This document shows positions 1 through 8,933 of a DNA stretch of 64,000 nucleotides, one piece after another. The DNA lies in NCBI GenBank assembly GCA_943370215.1, contig CALRQC020000031.1, positions 1 to 64,000 of the forward strand. Reading direction: 5' to 3'. A program made the translations under genes and the position numbers. This DNA comes from Niveispirillum sp943370215. GTDB lineage: Bacteria; Pseudomonadota; Alphaproteobacteria; Azospirillales; Azospirillaceae. The notes under the pieces are model-generated. The model did no database searches. It was not told the origin of the DNA and saw only the letters and a list, made by a program, of their open reading frames with translations. Within the stretch, counting starts at the first letter, position 1; each line of letters begins with the position of its first letter.

Positions 1-1142
1 GCGTCGGCAGCCATGGCGGCACGGCGCAGGGGGGCGATGGCGGGGACGCGATCCCCATAATCGGCGGTGCGCCGGTTGACGGCCGCCACCAGCCCATCCA
101 CCAGATCGGCCGGCAGCCGGCCGCCAATGAACACCGCCTCCGGATTCATCAGGCAACTGATGGAAAGCAACGGTTCCACCAGCAATTCCGCCGCCATATC
201 CAGCCATTCCGTTACCAGGCTTTGGCCGGAGGGGGGCAGGGCGGCCAGTTGGTCCGGCCGCCCCAGCGGGTGGCCCCGCGCTTCCAAAAAGTCGAACAGG
301 GCGGAAAGCGAGACAGCATCCTGCAACGCGCGGGCGGCTGTGCGGGGGGAATGGACGGGCAGAAAGCCGATCTCTCCGCTGCGTCCATTGGCGCCCCGGT
401 AATAGTTGCCATCAATCACCAACCCACCGCCCAGCCCCCGGCTGAACAGGATATAGACGAAGCTGGGGTGATGCAGCCCATGGCCAAAGGCCAATTCGCC
501 GAGCGCAGCGGCGGCGGCGTCATTCTCGACAAAGGTGGGCAGGCGCAAGCGTTGCCCCAGCAGGGCGGGCAGGTCCACCTCCTCCCACCCGGCATAGGCA
601 GCCGGCTGGTGCGGCAGATGCACCCGGCCCAGATCGTCGGGCCGGGCGATGCCGAGGCCGATCACCCGGTCCGGGTTGATCCCGCCCGCCGCCAGCAACG
701 GGGGCATCTGCGCATCGAAAAAGGCGATCACCGCATCGGGCAGGGCAAATTCCGCCTCCAGCGTTGCGCGCGCCCGCACCTGACCCAGCAGGTCCAGCAC
801 CACCAGGGTGATATGGTCGCGGTCGATATTCAGCCCGATGGAAAAGCAGCCATCGGGATTGATGGTCAGCTTCATGGCCGGCTGGCCGCGCTGCCCCAGC
901 AGGCGGCCCGCCTCCATGATCAGCCCTTCATTCAACAGCCGCTTGGTGATGTTGGCGATGGCGGGTGCTGTCAGGCCGGTGATATCCGCCAGATCGCTGC
1001 GGGTGATCGGCCCGCTGACCCGGATCGCCTGCAAGGTGACACGCTGATTATGATCGCCCGCCCGTTCCAGATTGGTGCCGGACAGGCTGGCCCCCAGCGA
1101 TGGGTGCAGATCGGCCAGACGCGTGGGCGTGTGCGGTTGCAT
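1..1142 (-). CDS. ROK family transcriptional regulator (3' end outside window)
   Basis: The reading frame is open from an ATG at 1142 to the left edge (380 codons), so only the C-terminal end is missing. Residues about 34-75 form a MarR-like winged helix-turn-helix (LADITGLTAPAIANITKRLL). A ROK sugar-kinase-like domain follows, with the motifs FVENDAAAAALGE, SRGLGGGLVIDG and GEIGFLPV. ROK repressors normally bind a sugar or sugar phosphate and control carbohydrate genes. The usual ROK zinc motif CxCGxxGC after GEIG is absent; the sequence there reads PVHSPRTAARA. The gene is divergent from the TonB receptor-PhoD pair, with 291 bp between the starts. The family call is firm, the ligand is unknown. 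Confidence 0.9.
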   Translation of the reverse strand, partial: MQPHTPTRLADLHPSLGASLSGTNLERAGDHNQRVTLQAIRVSGPITRSDLADITGLTAPAIANITKRLLNEGLIMEAGRLLGQRGQPAMKLTINPDGCFSIGLNIDRDHITLVVLDLLGQVRARATLEAEFALPDAVIAFFDAQMPPLLAAGGINPDRVIGLGIARPDDLGRVHLPHQPAAYAGWEEVDLPALLGQRLRLPTFVENDAAAAALGELAFGHGLHHPSFVYILFSRGLGGGLVIDGNYYRGANGRSGEIGFLPVHSPRTAARALQDAVSLSALFDFLEARGHPLGRPDQLAALPPSGQSLVTEWLDMAAELLVEPLLSISCLMNPEAVFIGGRLPADLVDGLVAAVNRRTADYGDRVPAIAPLRRAAMAAD

Positions 1143-1329
1143 GGGCGGGTGAGACCTTCAGGGTCGGGCGGATACAGGATTGGCTTTTGGAATTACCGCG
1201 TGCTGGCCGGGCCACACAATGGGGATGTCGCGTCGCCTCGTCGGCACCGGGCCGGCAGCCGTCCCCTATTGGCCTGATAGATGTGTCCCAAGAGACTGAA
1301 TGGTAAAGAAAAACATGTTTCAAACAATA

Positions 1330-1373
1330 GTTTAATCACCCCTTCATGAAGCTGTAACAGCCTTCCCTATTCT
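1330..1373 (+). promoter_or_regulatory. Candidate Pho box array and -10 element before TonB-phoD
   Basis: Three 7-mers with 4-bp spacers (11-bp period) read GTTTAAT (1330-1336), CCTTCAT (1341-1347) and CTGTAAC (1352-1358), against the PhoB consensus CTGTCAT-N4-CTGTCAT. A -10-like TATTCT lies at 1368-1373. This is the arrangement expected when PhoB replaces a -35 contact. The repeats are degenerate (4 to 5 of 7 matches each), so this is a candidate supported mainly by the phosphatase gene it precedes. Confidence 0.45.
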
Positions 1374-1433
1374 GCGCGTGATCGGCCGACCCCTGTCATC
1401 AACACCGGCCACGATCATCGGAAGGGAATAGAA

Positions 1434-3686
1434 ATGTCGAATATCTGCTTGCGCCCGATCCTGCTGGGTGGCTGCGCCCTGGCGATTCTGAGCGCCGTGC
1501 CGGCGCAGGCAGAGGCGATCGTTCTGGAAGAGATCATTGTGACGGCGCAGAAGCGCAGCCAGAGCGCCCAGGATGTGCCGATCTCCCTGACCGCCTATAG
1601 CGGCAAGAAGCTGGAGGAACTGGGCCTGACGGAACTGGACGATCTGTCCAACTTCGTGCCCGGCCTGCAGATCCAACTGCAAAGCCCCAATAATCCCGGC
1701 TATGTCATCCGTGGCATCACCTCCGATAATGGCTCTTCCCAGCAGGAAGCCCGCGTTTCTGTCTTCGTGGACGGCGTGCCGGCCAGCCGCGCCCGGGGGG
1801 CGGTGGTGGAACTGTTCGATATCGAACGGGTGGAAGTGCTGAAGGGGCCGCAGGGCACCTTGTTCGGCCGTGGTGCCCAGATCGGCGCCGTCCATGTCAT
1901 TTCCAACAAGCCGCAGTTGGACAAGATGGAAGTGACCGGCCGCATCGCCATCGGCAATTACCGCCAGCAGACCTATGAGGCCACGGTCAATGCCCCGGTC
2001 TCGGACAAGGTGGCCGTCCGGCTGGCCGGTATCAGCCGCCAGCGCGACGGCTATATCGACAATCTGGTGCCCGGCGCCAAGGAAAAGCTGAACGGCGTTG
2101 GCGTGGAAGCGCTGCGCGGTTCGGTGCTGGTGGAGGCATCTGACGATTTCAAGATCACCGGCATCCTGAACTATCAGAAGGATGATTATACCGGCACCTC
2201 CTTCAAGAACCGCCGCTTTGCCCCGGCGGGTGGCGATACCAGCCCCTTCACCGCCGCCCAGCTTAATCGCGGTGACGAGCTGGGGGTGGATCGGGAGCTG
2301 TTTAACGCCAATGTTACGGCGGAATATCGCCTGTCCGACAGCGTGCACCTGACCTCCATCTCCGGCTTCCGCAAGTTCGATACGAATGAGGAGTTCGATG
2401 CCGACGGCACCCAGGCCTATATGCTGGAATTTGCCGAGATCGCCCATAGTGAGCAGTGGAGCCAGGAATTCCGCCTGAATTACGATGATGGCGACCGGTT
2501 CCAGGGTTTTGTCGGGGCCAATTACTTCCATGAGAAGGGCTATCAGCGCGTGCCGCTGCGCACCAATGAACGCTCGCTGGCCCTGCTGGCGGTGCCGGCG
2601 CTGAACCCCTTCTATGGTCAGGCGATCCTGCCCAACGGTGCCGTCAATCCCGGCCCGACGGCGCTGCCCAATGGCCTGCCATTGCGCACCTATGGCGAGG
2701 CGCTGTTCACCAATTACGGCACCAACAGCGCCTATGAGGCCTTTGCCGACGGCACCTATGCGCTGACCCCGGAATTCTCCCTGACGGCCGGCGTGCGCTT
2801 CACGCATGAGAAGCAGGAATCGGCTTTCGAACAATGGGTGGATCGCCCGGTCAGCCTGGTCGGCAGCCTGTTCCCCAATGTGCCCCGCAAGGAACAGGAG
2901 AAGGATTTCGACAGTGTGGTTGGCCGCTTCGTCGCCAGCTACAAGCCGACGGCCGACAGCCTGATCTATGCCAGCGTTTCCCGTGGCCGCCGTCCGGCGG
3001 TGGTGCAGGTGAACGCCACCCTGTCCAACACGCTGAAGAACGAGATCGTCTGGAGCTATGAGGCGGGGGCCAAGACCAGCCTGCTGGATAACCGGGTACA
3101 GTTGGAAGGGGCTGGTTATTACTATGATTACAGCAATTTCCAGACCTCTTCCCGGCCGGACAATTCCCCCATCGCGGTGACGGTGGATAGCGGCACGGCC
3201 ACGGCCTATGGGTTTGAAGGCACCATCACCGCCCAGGCGACGGATGCGCTGTCGGTCTTTGCTAATTACGGCTATATCCACGCCGAATTCGATGACACCG
3301 ATTCCAAGGGCAACCGTCAGGTTCTGGCCGGCAATACCTTCCGCCTGACGCCGGAACATAGCGTCTCCCTGGGTGCCCAATATGTCCGTCCGCTGGGGAC
3401 CAGCGGGGTTGAGCTGTTCGTGACCCCGACCTTCTCCTGGAAGTCGCGGGTCTATTTTGAAGAAACCAACCTGCCGGATATCAGCCAGGGTGCTTATGGC
3501 ACCGCCAACCTGCGTACCGGTTTCCGGTCTGATGATGGGCGCTGGACGGTTACCGCCTCGGTGCAGAACCTGTTCAACCGCGAATATCTGATCGATGCCG
3601 GCAATACCGGCGGGGCCTTCGGTGTGCCCACCTTCATCGCCGGCACGCCGCGTTTCTATGGCGTTGAAGTTGCCGTCAAGTTCTGA
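1434..3686 (+). CDS. TonB-dependent outer-membrane receptor
   Basis: A 750-residue receptor. A signal peptide ends near residue 26 (AVPAQA), then comes a TonB box region EEIIVTAQKR, a plug domain (VPISLTAYSGKKLEELGL, VFVDGVPASR, VEVLKGPQGTLFGRGA) and a 22-strand type barrel ending in FYGVEVAVKF with the usual terminal phenylalanine. The ATG at 1434 has AAGGGA just upstream. TonB receptors of this class bring scarce solutes across the outer membrane using TonB-ExbBD energy. The phoD gene starts 17 bp downstream, so the two are probably co-transcribed. The receptor may import the phosphorus compound that PhoD acts on or releases; the substrate is inferred from context only. Confidence 0.93.
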   Translation: MSNICLRPILLGGCALAILSAVPAQAEAIVLEEIIVTAQKRSQSAQDVPISLTAYSGKKLEELGLTELDDLSNFVPGLQIQLQSPNNPGYVIRGITSDNGSSQQEARVSVFVDGVPASRARGAVVELFDIERVEVLKGPQGTLFGRGAQIGAVHVISNKPQLDKMEVTGRIAIGNYRQQTYEATVNAPVSDKVAVRLAGISRQRDGYIDNLVPGAKEKLNGVGVEALRGSVLVEASDDFKITGILNYQKDDYTGTSFKNRRFAPAGGDTSPFTAAQLNRGDELGVDRELFNANVTAEYRLSDSVHLTSISGFRKFDTNEEFDADGTQAYMLEFAEIAHSEQWSQEFRLNYDDGDRFQGFVGANYFHEKGYQRVPLRTNERSLALLAVPALNPFYGQAILPNGAVNPGPTALPNGLPLRTYGEALFTNYGTNSAYEAFADGTYALTPEFSLTAGVRFTHEKQESAFEQWVDRPVSLVGSLFPNVPRKEQEKDFDSVVGRFVASYKPTADSLIYASVSRGRRPAVVQVNATLSNTLKNEIVWSYEAGAKTSLLDNRVQLEGAGYYYDYSNFQTSSRPDNSPIAVTVDSGTATAYGFEGTITAQATDALSVFANYGYIHAEFDDTDSKGNRQVLAGNTFRLTPEHSVSLGAQYVRPLGTSGVELFVTPTFSWKSRVYFEETNLPDISQGAYGTANLRTGFRSDDGRWTVTASVQNLFNREYLIDAGNTGGAFGVPTFIAGTPRFYGVEVAVKF

Positions 3687-3703
3687 CGCGAAAGGGAAAA
3701 ACC

Positions 3704-5803
3704 ATGTCGTATCAGAACAGCAAGCCCGGATTGGACCGGCGGTCGCTGCTGCAGACGCTGCTGGCCAGCGGGGCCATCCTGTCGGTCACCGCTGCCAGCG
3801 GCCTGACGCCGCTGGTGCGGCCGGCGGCGGCAGGGCAGGGGCGCTTTCACTTTCCCCAAGGTTTGGCGTCGGCCGACCCGCAGCCGGACGCGGTGATGCT
3901 GTGGACCCGTGTGGTGGCGCTGGACGGCGCCACCCCGGATAATGTCGGCCTGACCCTGCAGATGGCGGAAAAGCCGGACTTCAAGAAGCTGGTGGTGGAA
4001 CGCAAACTCACGGCCGGCAGCGCGCATGACCATACGGTGCGCGTGCTGGTGGATGGGCTGAAGCCCGATCAGACCTATCATTACCGCTTCATCGCCCCCG
4101 ATGGCAGCATGGGCGATCTGACCGGCCGCACCCGCACGGCACCGGCCCGCGATGCCGACCGTACAGTCACGCTCGCCTATGTCACCTGCCAGAATTACGA
4201 AGATGGCTTCTATGGCGCCTATCGCACCCTGATCAACCGCGACAAGGCGGCCAAGCAGGGGGAGGAGATCGATTTCGTCCTGCATCTGGGCGACCAGATT
4301 TATGAGACGGTGGGCTATGCTGGCAAGCTGCGCGACCTGCCGGATTTCCCGTCCGGCGGTGGGGAGACGAAATGGGGCAAGGCGCGCCACGCCTTGACGC
4401 TGGCCGATTACCGCCAGCTTTATCAGGCCTATCTCTCCGATCCGCATTACCGGGAGGCGCGGGCCCGCTTCCCCTTCGTCTCCATCTGGGACGATCATGA
4501 ATTCGTCAATGATTACTGGCAAACCATCGTCACCTTCACGCCGGAGGGGCGGTCGCTGCCCACAGCCAAGCTGGCGGCCAATCAGGCCTGGTTTGAATAT
4601 GTCCCTGCTCTGCTGACCGGGACCAAAGGCGTACCGGGCGTGGAAAGCCATGCCAAGGATTTCACGCCCGTCAGTGTCAGCGATGTTGATGCCCGCAATG
4701 CCCCGGTGGATGACGGGAACCTGTTGCAGGAGCCCAATAATCTGGCGGCCATCGGCTCGCTGACCATTTTCCGCTCGCTGCGGTTCGGCCGGCATGTGGA
4801 ACTGGTGCTGACCGACACCCGCAGCTATCGGGCCGACCATGCCGTGCCGGATGAACTGGCCATGGCGATCACCGGCCAGGCCACCTACATGCTGCCCTTG
4901 CCGCTGGTGGCCCTGATGGATGCCGGGCGTACCGCCAATGGCGGCAACCCGCCCGCCACCATTCCGCTGGGTGACAAGCAGGTGCCCAACCCACGCAAGG
5001 ACCATCCGCCGGGAACCCTGTTGGGAAACCCCCAGAAGGATTGGCTGAAGCGCACCATGACGGGCAGTGATGCCACCTGGAAGCTGTTGGCCACCTCTGT
5101 GCCCTTCCTGCCCATGCGCATCGACATGGACCAGATCAAGCCCGAGGCGGCTCCCCTCATCCTGACTGCCGATGCCTGGGATGGTTTTCTGACCGAGCGG
5201 CGGGAGCTGATGGGCTTTTTCCGCGACCAGGGGGTGACGAACATCATCAGCCTGTCCGGCGACCATCACCAGAGCTTCGCCGGCATGGTTTATGATGATT
5301 TTGATGCGGCGTCGCCACGCCCGGTGGCGGTGGAATTCTCCGTCACCGGGATCAGCAGCACCCCGGTTTTCCGCTCCTTCGCCAGTGTGGCCAAGAAGGA
5401 CAGCCCGCTGCGGCCACTGGTGGCCCTGGAGGGCGAGCGGTTCGGCAAGCCGGGGGACATTCTGCCGGCGCTGAATATTACCCTGCGCTATGGCACCCGT
5501 GCCGCGATGACGGCGGCGCAGACGGGCGACCTGAAGGCGGCCCTGGCTGCCCGCAATCCGAAGCAGAACACCCACCTGCGCTATGTCGATACGGACAGCA
5601 ATGGCTATGGGATTTTGCGCGTTTCGGCAAAAGGTGTGGTGTCCGAACTGGTGACGGTGGCCCCGGCCAAGAAGGATTACGGGGCGGAGGGAGCGCCGAT
5701 CCAGCGCACCGCCCGATTCCGTGTCGCCCCCTGGGCCAAGGGGCAGGGGCCGGTGATGCATGAACCTGTGGTGGAAGGGGAAAAGCCATTCCCCCTCGTT
5801 TAA
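3704..5803 (+). CDS. phoD: PhoD-family alkaline phosphatase / phosphodiesterase
   Basis: A 699-residue PhoD-type metallophosphoesterase. The N-terminus carries a twin-arginine signal (DRRSLLQTLLASG, residues 11-23), so it is exported folded by Tat. An N-terminal Fn3-like PhoD_N region is followed by the catalytic domain, with metal-ligand motifs YVTCQNYEDG (about 158), LHLGDQIYE (about 193), WDDHEFVNDYW (about 262) and LSGDHHQSF (about 519). PhoD enzymes release phosphate from mono- and diesters using Fe and Ca cofactors in characterised members. It forms a two-gene unit with the receptor upstream and likely shares its Pho-box-like promoter. A strong hairpin follows the stop. Confidence 0.93.
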   Translation: MSYQNSKPGLDRRSLLQTLLASGAILSVTAASGLTPLVRPAAAGQGRFHFPQGLASADPQPDAVMLWTRVVALDGATPDNVGLTLQMAEKPDFKKLVVERKLTAGSAHDHTVRVLVDGLKPDQTYHYRFIAPDGSMGDLTGRTRTAPARDADRTVTLAYVTCQNYEDGFYGAYRTLINRDKAAKQGEEIDFVLHLGDQIYETVGYAGKLRDLPDFPSGGGETKWGKARHALTLADYRQLYQAYLSDPHYREARARFPFVSIWDDHEFVNDYWQTIVTFTPEGRSLPTAKLAANQAWFEYVPALLTGTKGVPGVESHAKDFTPVSVSDVDARNAPVDDGNLLQEPNNLAAIGSLTIFRSLRFGRHVELVLTDTRSYRADHAVPDELAMAITGQATYMLPLPLVALMDAGRTANGGNPPATIPLGDKQVPNPRKDHPPGTLLGNPQKDWLKRTMTGSDATWKLLATSVPFLPMRIDMDQIKPEAAPLILTADAWDGFLTERRELMGFFRDQGVTNIISLSGDHHQSFAGMVYDDFDAASPRPVAVEFSVTGISSTPVFRSFASVAKKDSPLRPLVALEGERFGKPGDILPALNITLRYGTRAAMTAAQTGDLKAALAARNPKQNTHLRYVDTDSNGYGILRVSAKGVVSELVTVAPAKKDYGAEGAPIQRTARFRVAPWAKGQGPVMHEPVVEGEKPFPLV

Positions 5804-5821
5804 TCTGCCCTGTACCCTTTG

Positions 5822-5854
5822 CACCCACCCTGGCGCTTGACGCCGGGGTGGGTG
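5822..5854. terminator. Hairpin after phoD
   Basis: The arms CACCCACCCTGGCG (5822-5835) and CGCCGGGGTGGGTG (5841-5854) pair over 14 bp with one mismatch, around a 5-nt loop. There is no T-run, so termination would be imperfect or rho-assisted. It also argues that the next gene starts downstream of 5854. Confidence 0.5.
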
Positions 5855-5903
5855 GGCGGTGACGCTAGGGGGCATCTCTGCCCGTCACATCAAGGCGCCA
5901 GCC

Positions 5904-7571
5904 ATGGCCATTGCGCCCACACCCGCCCGCCCCGCCACAGCCCTGTGGCGGGAACTTATGCCCAAGCTGATTACTTGTTTCCAAGAAGGATACAGTTTCG
6001 CCGCTTTGCGCAGTGACGCGGTGGCGGGACTGACGGTGGCCATCGTTGCCTTGCCGCTGGCCATGGCGCTGGCCATTGCGTCCGGGACCACGCCTGATAA
6101 GGGTCTGGTGACGGCGGTGGTGGCCGGGTTCCTGATCTCCGCCCTCGGTGGCAGCCGGGTGCAGATTGGCGGGCCGACCGGGGCCTTTGTGGTGGTGGTG
6201 TTCGATGTCATCGCCCGGCATGGCTATGATGGGCTGCTGCTGGCCACCCTGATGGCCGGCATCATCCTGGTGGCGGCAGCCGTCACCCGCATGGGCCAGT
6301 GGATCAAATATATCCCTGAACCCGTGGTGACGGGGTTCACAGCCGGTATTGCGGTGATCATTTTCACCAGCCAGATCAAGGATCTGCTGGGCCTGTCCAT
6401 GGCCAGCGTCCCGGCGGAGTTTCTGGATAAATGGCCGGCTTTCTGGGAAGCGCGTGGCACGGTCGGGCCGGCGGCCATTCTGGGCTTGGGCTGTCTGGCC
6501 CTGATCCTGGCGATGCGGCGCTGGACACCCAAGGTGCCGGCCTTTCTGGTGGCGGTGATTGTGGCCGCCATTGCCGCACCGCTGGCGGGTTTACCGGTGG
6601 AAACCATCGGCTCCCGCTTCGGCGGCATTCCCGACCATTTGCCGATGCCGGCGGTGCCGGAGATCACGCTGCAGAAGCTGCGCATCCTGCTGCCCAGCGC
6701 CCTGACCATCGCCTTTTTGGCGGGGGTCGAGTCGCTGCTGTCGGCCGTGGTGGCCGATGGCATGACGGGGCGGCGGCACCGCCCCAATGCGGAATTGCTG
6801 GCCCAGGGTGTGGCCAATATTGTCTCGCCCCTGTTTGGCGGGTTGCCGGCGACGGGGGCCATTGCCCGCACCGTCACCAATATCCGCTCCGGCGCGCGCA
6901 GCCCGGTTTCAGGCATGTTGCACGCCGCCTTTCTGTTGCTGTTCATGCTGGCCTTCAGCGGGCTGGCCGCCTATGTGCCGCTGGCGGTGCTGGCGTCGGT
7001 GCTGGTGGTGGTGGCTTGGAACATGAGCGATGCCGGCCGCTTTGTGCATCAGTTGCAGGTCGCCCCCATCGGCGACCGGTTGATCTTGCTGACCACCTTT
7101 GTGCTGACGGTGATGATCGACCTGACGGTGGCGATTGAGGTGGGGGTGCTGTTCGCCGCCGTGCTGTTCATGCACCGCATGTCTGAAGCGGTCAGCGTGC
7201 GGGAACATGAACAGCCGGAGGCGTCTGCCGGTCTGCCGCCGCACACGGTTCTTTACCATATTGATGGGCCGATGTTCTTTGGGGCTGCCCGCAAGCTGGC
7301 CGATGTGCTGGAACGTACCGGCGGGGCCCCCAAGGTGCTGATCCTGGATATGGAGGCGGTCCCCCTGCTGGATGCCACCGGCGCCGACGCCATCCAGACC
7401 GCCATCCAACGGGCTGCGCGGCGTGGTGCCAGCGTCATCCTTTTCGGCGTGCAGCGCCAGCCGATGGGGGTACTGCATGGTTTGGGCATCCGGCATCGGC
7501 GCGGGGCGGTGGTGATGGCAGCCGATCTGGACCGGGCGAAGCAATTGGCACAGGACATATTGGATCGATAG
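5904..7571 (+). CDS. SulP family anion permease with STAS domain
   Basis: A 555-residue SulP/SLC26 transporter. The Sulfate_transp region has about 10-12 membrane helices and the signatures GGPTGAFVVVV and EPVVTGFTAGIAVIIF. A cytoplasmic STAS domain follows (about residues 445-540, LILDMEAVPLLDATGADAI). SulP proteins carry sulfate, bicarbonate, dicarboxylates or other anions in symport with H+ or Na+; the substrate cannot be read from sequence. I chose the ATG at 5904. A GTG at 5859 lies against the hairpin, and an ATG at 5958 is also possible because homology only becomes clear after it. It follows phoD by about 100 bp but is separated by the hairpin. Confidence 0.92.
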   Translation: MAIAPTPARPATALWRELMPKLITCFQEGYSFAALRSDAVAGLTVAIVALPLAMALAIASGTTPDKGLVTAVVAGFLISALGGSRVQIGGPTGAFVVVVFDVIARHGYDGLLLATLMAGIILVAAAVTRMGQWIKYIPEPVVTGFTAGIAVIIFTSQIKDLLGLSMASVPAEFLDKWPAFWEARGTVGPAAILGLGCLALILAMRRWTPKVPAFLVAVIVAAIAAPLAGLPVETIGSRFGGIPDHLPMPAVPEITLQKLRILLPSALTIAFLAGVESLLSAVVADGMTGRRHRPNAELLAQGVANIVSPLFGGLPATGAIARTVTNIRSGARSPVSGMLHAAFLLLFMLAFSGLAAYVPLAVLASVLVVVAWNMSDAGRFVHQLQVAPIGDRLILLTTFVLTVMIDLTVAIEVGVLFAAVLFMHRMSEAVSVREHEQPEASAGLPPHTVLYHIDGPMFFGAARKLADVLERTGGAPKVLILDMEAVPLLDATGADAIQTAIQRAARRGASVILFGVQRQPMGVLHGLGIRHRRGAVVMAADLDRAKQLAQDILDR

Positions 7572-7679
7572 GGTGGGTGGCTGCCTCGCCGCTTGCGACA
7601 TTGACAGCCGCCCTTCCGATCCCCGATCTATGGCCGCCCGTTTTCGCCCGTCCCCTCTTCTCCCCTAAGCAGATCGACC

Positions 7680-8795
7680 ATGCCCCGTCTTGTTTACCTT
7701 TGTGACTGGCTGCCCCCTGATTTCGGTGCCGTCGGCCAATATGCCGTGATGCATTGCCGTGAACGGGCTGCCCAGGGGTACGAGGTGACGCTGGTTGGCC
7801 TGACCTCTGGCGAGACAAGGCTGGAGGAGGAGAGGGTCGGACCGGGGCTGGTGCGTACCCTGCGCCTGTCCGCCCCGCCGATCGACCGGGCCAATCTGCC
7901 GCGGCGTCTGCTTTGGACAGCGCGCACCAATGCCGCCCTGCTCAAGGCTGCCTGGCGCTGGATGCGACAGGCTGATCAGATTCTGTTCACCGGCTCGCCG
8001 CCATTCCTGCTGCACTATCTGGTGCCGCTGAACCTTATCCTGCGCAAAGAGTTGATCTACCGGATCGCCGATTTCCATCCGGAATGTCTGATCGCATCGC
8101 GTGATACGAAATCGCCCGTTCTGGATGCCTTCCTGAAGCTGACCATCTGGCTGCGCCGCCGCGTGCAGCGGTTTGAGGCATCGGGTGAGGATCAAGTACG
8201 GTTGCTGCGCTTCTATGGCATCCCGGCGGCGAATATCGTGCTAAAGCGCGATCCGCCACCGGTGGAACTGACCGGCGATGAACAGCCGCTGCCGGTGCCG
8301 CCGGAACTGACGGGAAAGGTGGTGCTGCTTTATTCCGGTAACTGGGGTGTGGCGCACGATACCGACACCTTTCTGGAAGCCTATATCCGCCACCATCGTC
8401 AGGGATCGGGACGAGTCGGCCTATGGCTGAATGCCATTGGCGTGGGCGCCACCCTGGTGGAAGAGCGGCTGCGGGCTGAAGGGCTGCCGGTGGCACGGGG
8501 CAAGCCCGTACCCTTTGGTGATCTGGGGCGCTTGCTGGTGACCCCGGATGCCCATTTGATCACGCTGCGGGATGGCTTTGTGGCTTATGTCATTCCGTCC
8601 AAGACCTATGGCTGCATCGCGTCGGGCAAGGCTGTGCTTTATATCGGCTCCGACCTGTCGGATGTGGATTTGATTTGCCGGGAAGGACAGCAGCCCGGCC
8701 AGTCCTATATACGCGTCCCGGTGGGAGATGTGGCCGGAACGGCTGCCGCGCTGGAGGCGTTGGCGGACAGCGTGACGGCACGCCCATCCGCATAA
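7680..8795 (+). CDS. Glycosyltransferase, GT4-like
   Basis: A 371-residue cytoplasmic protein with the two-Rossmann layout of GT-B glycosyltransferases. The N-terminal domain starts MPRLVYLCDWLPPDFGAVGQ, the acceptor-side glycine region of this fold. The C-terminal domain opens VVLLYSGNWGVAHDTDTFLE and includes a nucleotide-sugar-binding stretch near IPSKTYGCIASGKAVLYIG. It resembles WbuB/WcaI-type enzymes that extend exopolysaccharide or O-antigen repeats. Gmd and Fcl, which make GDP-6-deoxy sugars, lie directly downstream, so a fucose- or rhamnose-containing glycan is plausible. Donor and acceptor are not determinable here. Confidence 0.82.
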   Translation: MPRLVYLCDWLPPDFGAVGQYAVMHCRERAAQGYEVTLVGLTSGETRLEEERVGPGLVRTLRLSAPPIDRANLPRRLLWTARTNAALLKAAWRWMRQADQILFTGSPPFLLHYLVPLNLILRKELIYRIADFHPECLIASRDTKSPVLDAFLKLTIWLRRRVQRFEASGEDQVRLLRFYGIPAANIVLKRDPPPVELTGDEQPLPVPPELTGKVVLLYSGNWGVAHDTDTFLEAYIRHHRQGSGRVGLWLNAIGVGATLVEERLRAEGLPVARGKPVPFGDLGRLLVTPDAHLITLRDGFVAYVIPSKTYGCIASGKAVLYIGSDLSDVDLICREGQQPGQSYIRVPVGDVAGTAAALEALADSVTARPSA

Positions 8796-8933
8796 GTGGT
8801 TCACAACCCGTTGCTGACGATGTAAGAGCAGCGGTTGCCATTCAGCTTGGTGGGGCGACCGGCGCATGGCTTTAAAGAAATAGTGGGTCGGCATGGGTGA
8901 CGCCCCGGCAGGCCCGCCAACTGGAGAGTGGAT

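Noticed and set aside
222..1277. 351-codon plus-strand frame at the left end
   Set aside because: It is a mirror of the ROK regulator, whose minus-strand frame is open from 1142 to the edge and carries clear motifs.
1344..3380. Long open frame on the minus strand opposite the first TonB receptor
   Set aside because: Its composition is low-complexity Gly/Ile/His/Arg of a codon mirror, it has no family motifs, and the plus-strand receptor explains the region fully. The same applies to the long antisense frames at 3656-5875, 8421-9911, 34569-36230, 52967-54262 and 57202-58470.
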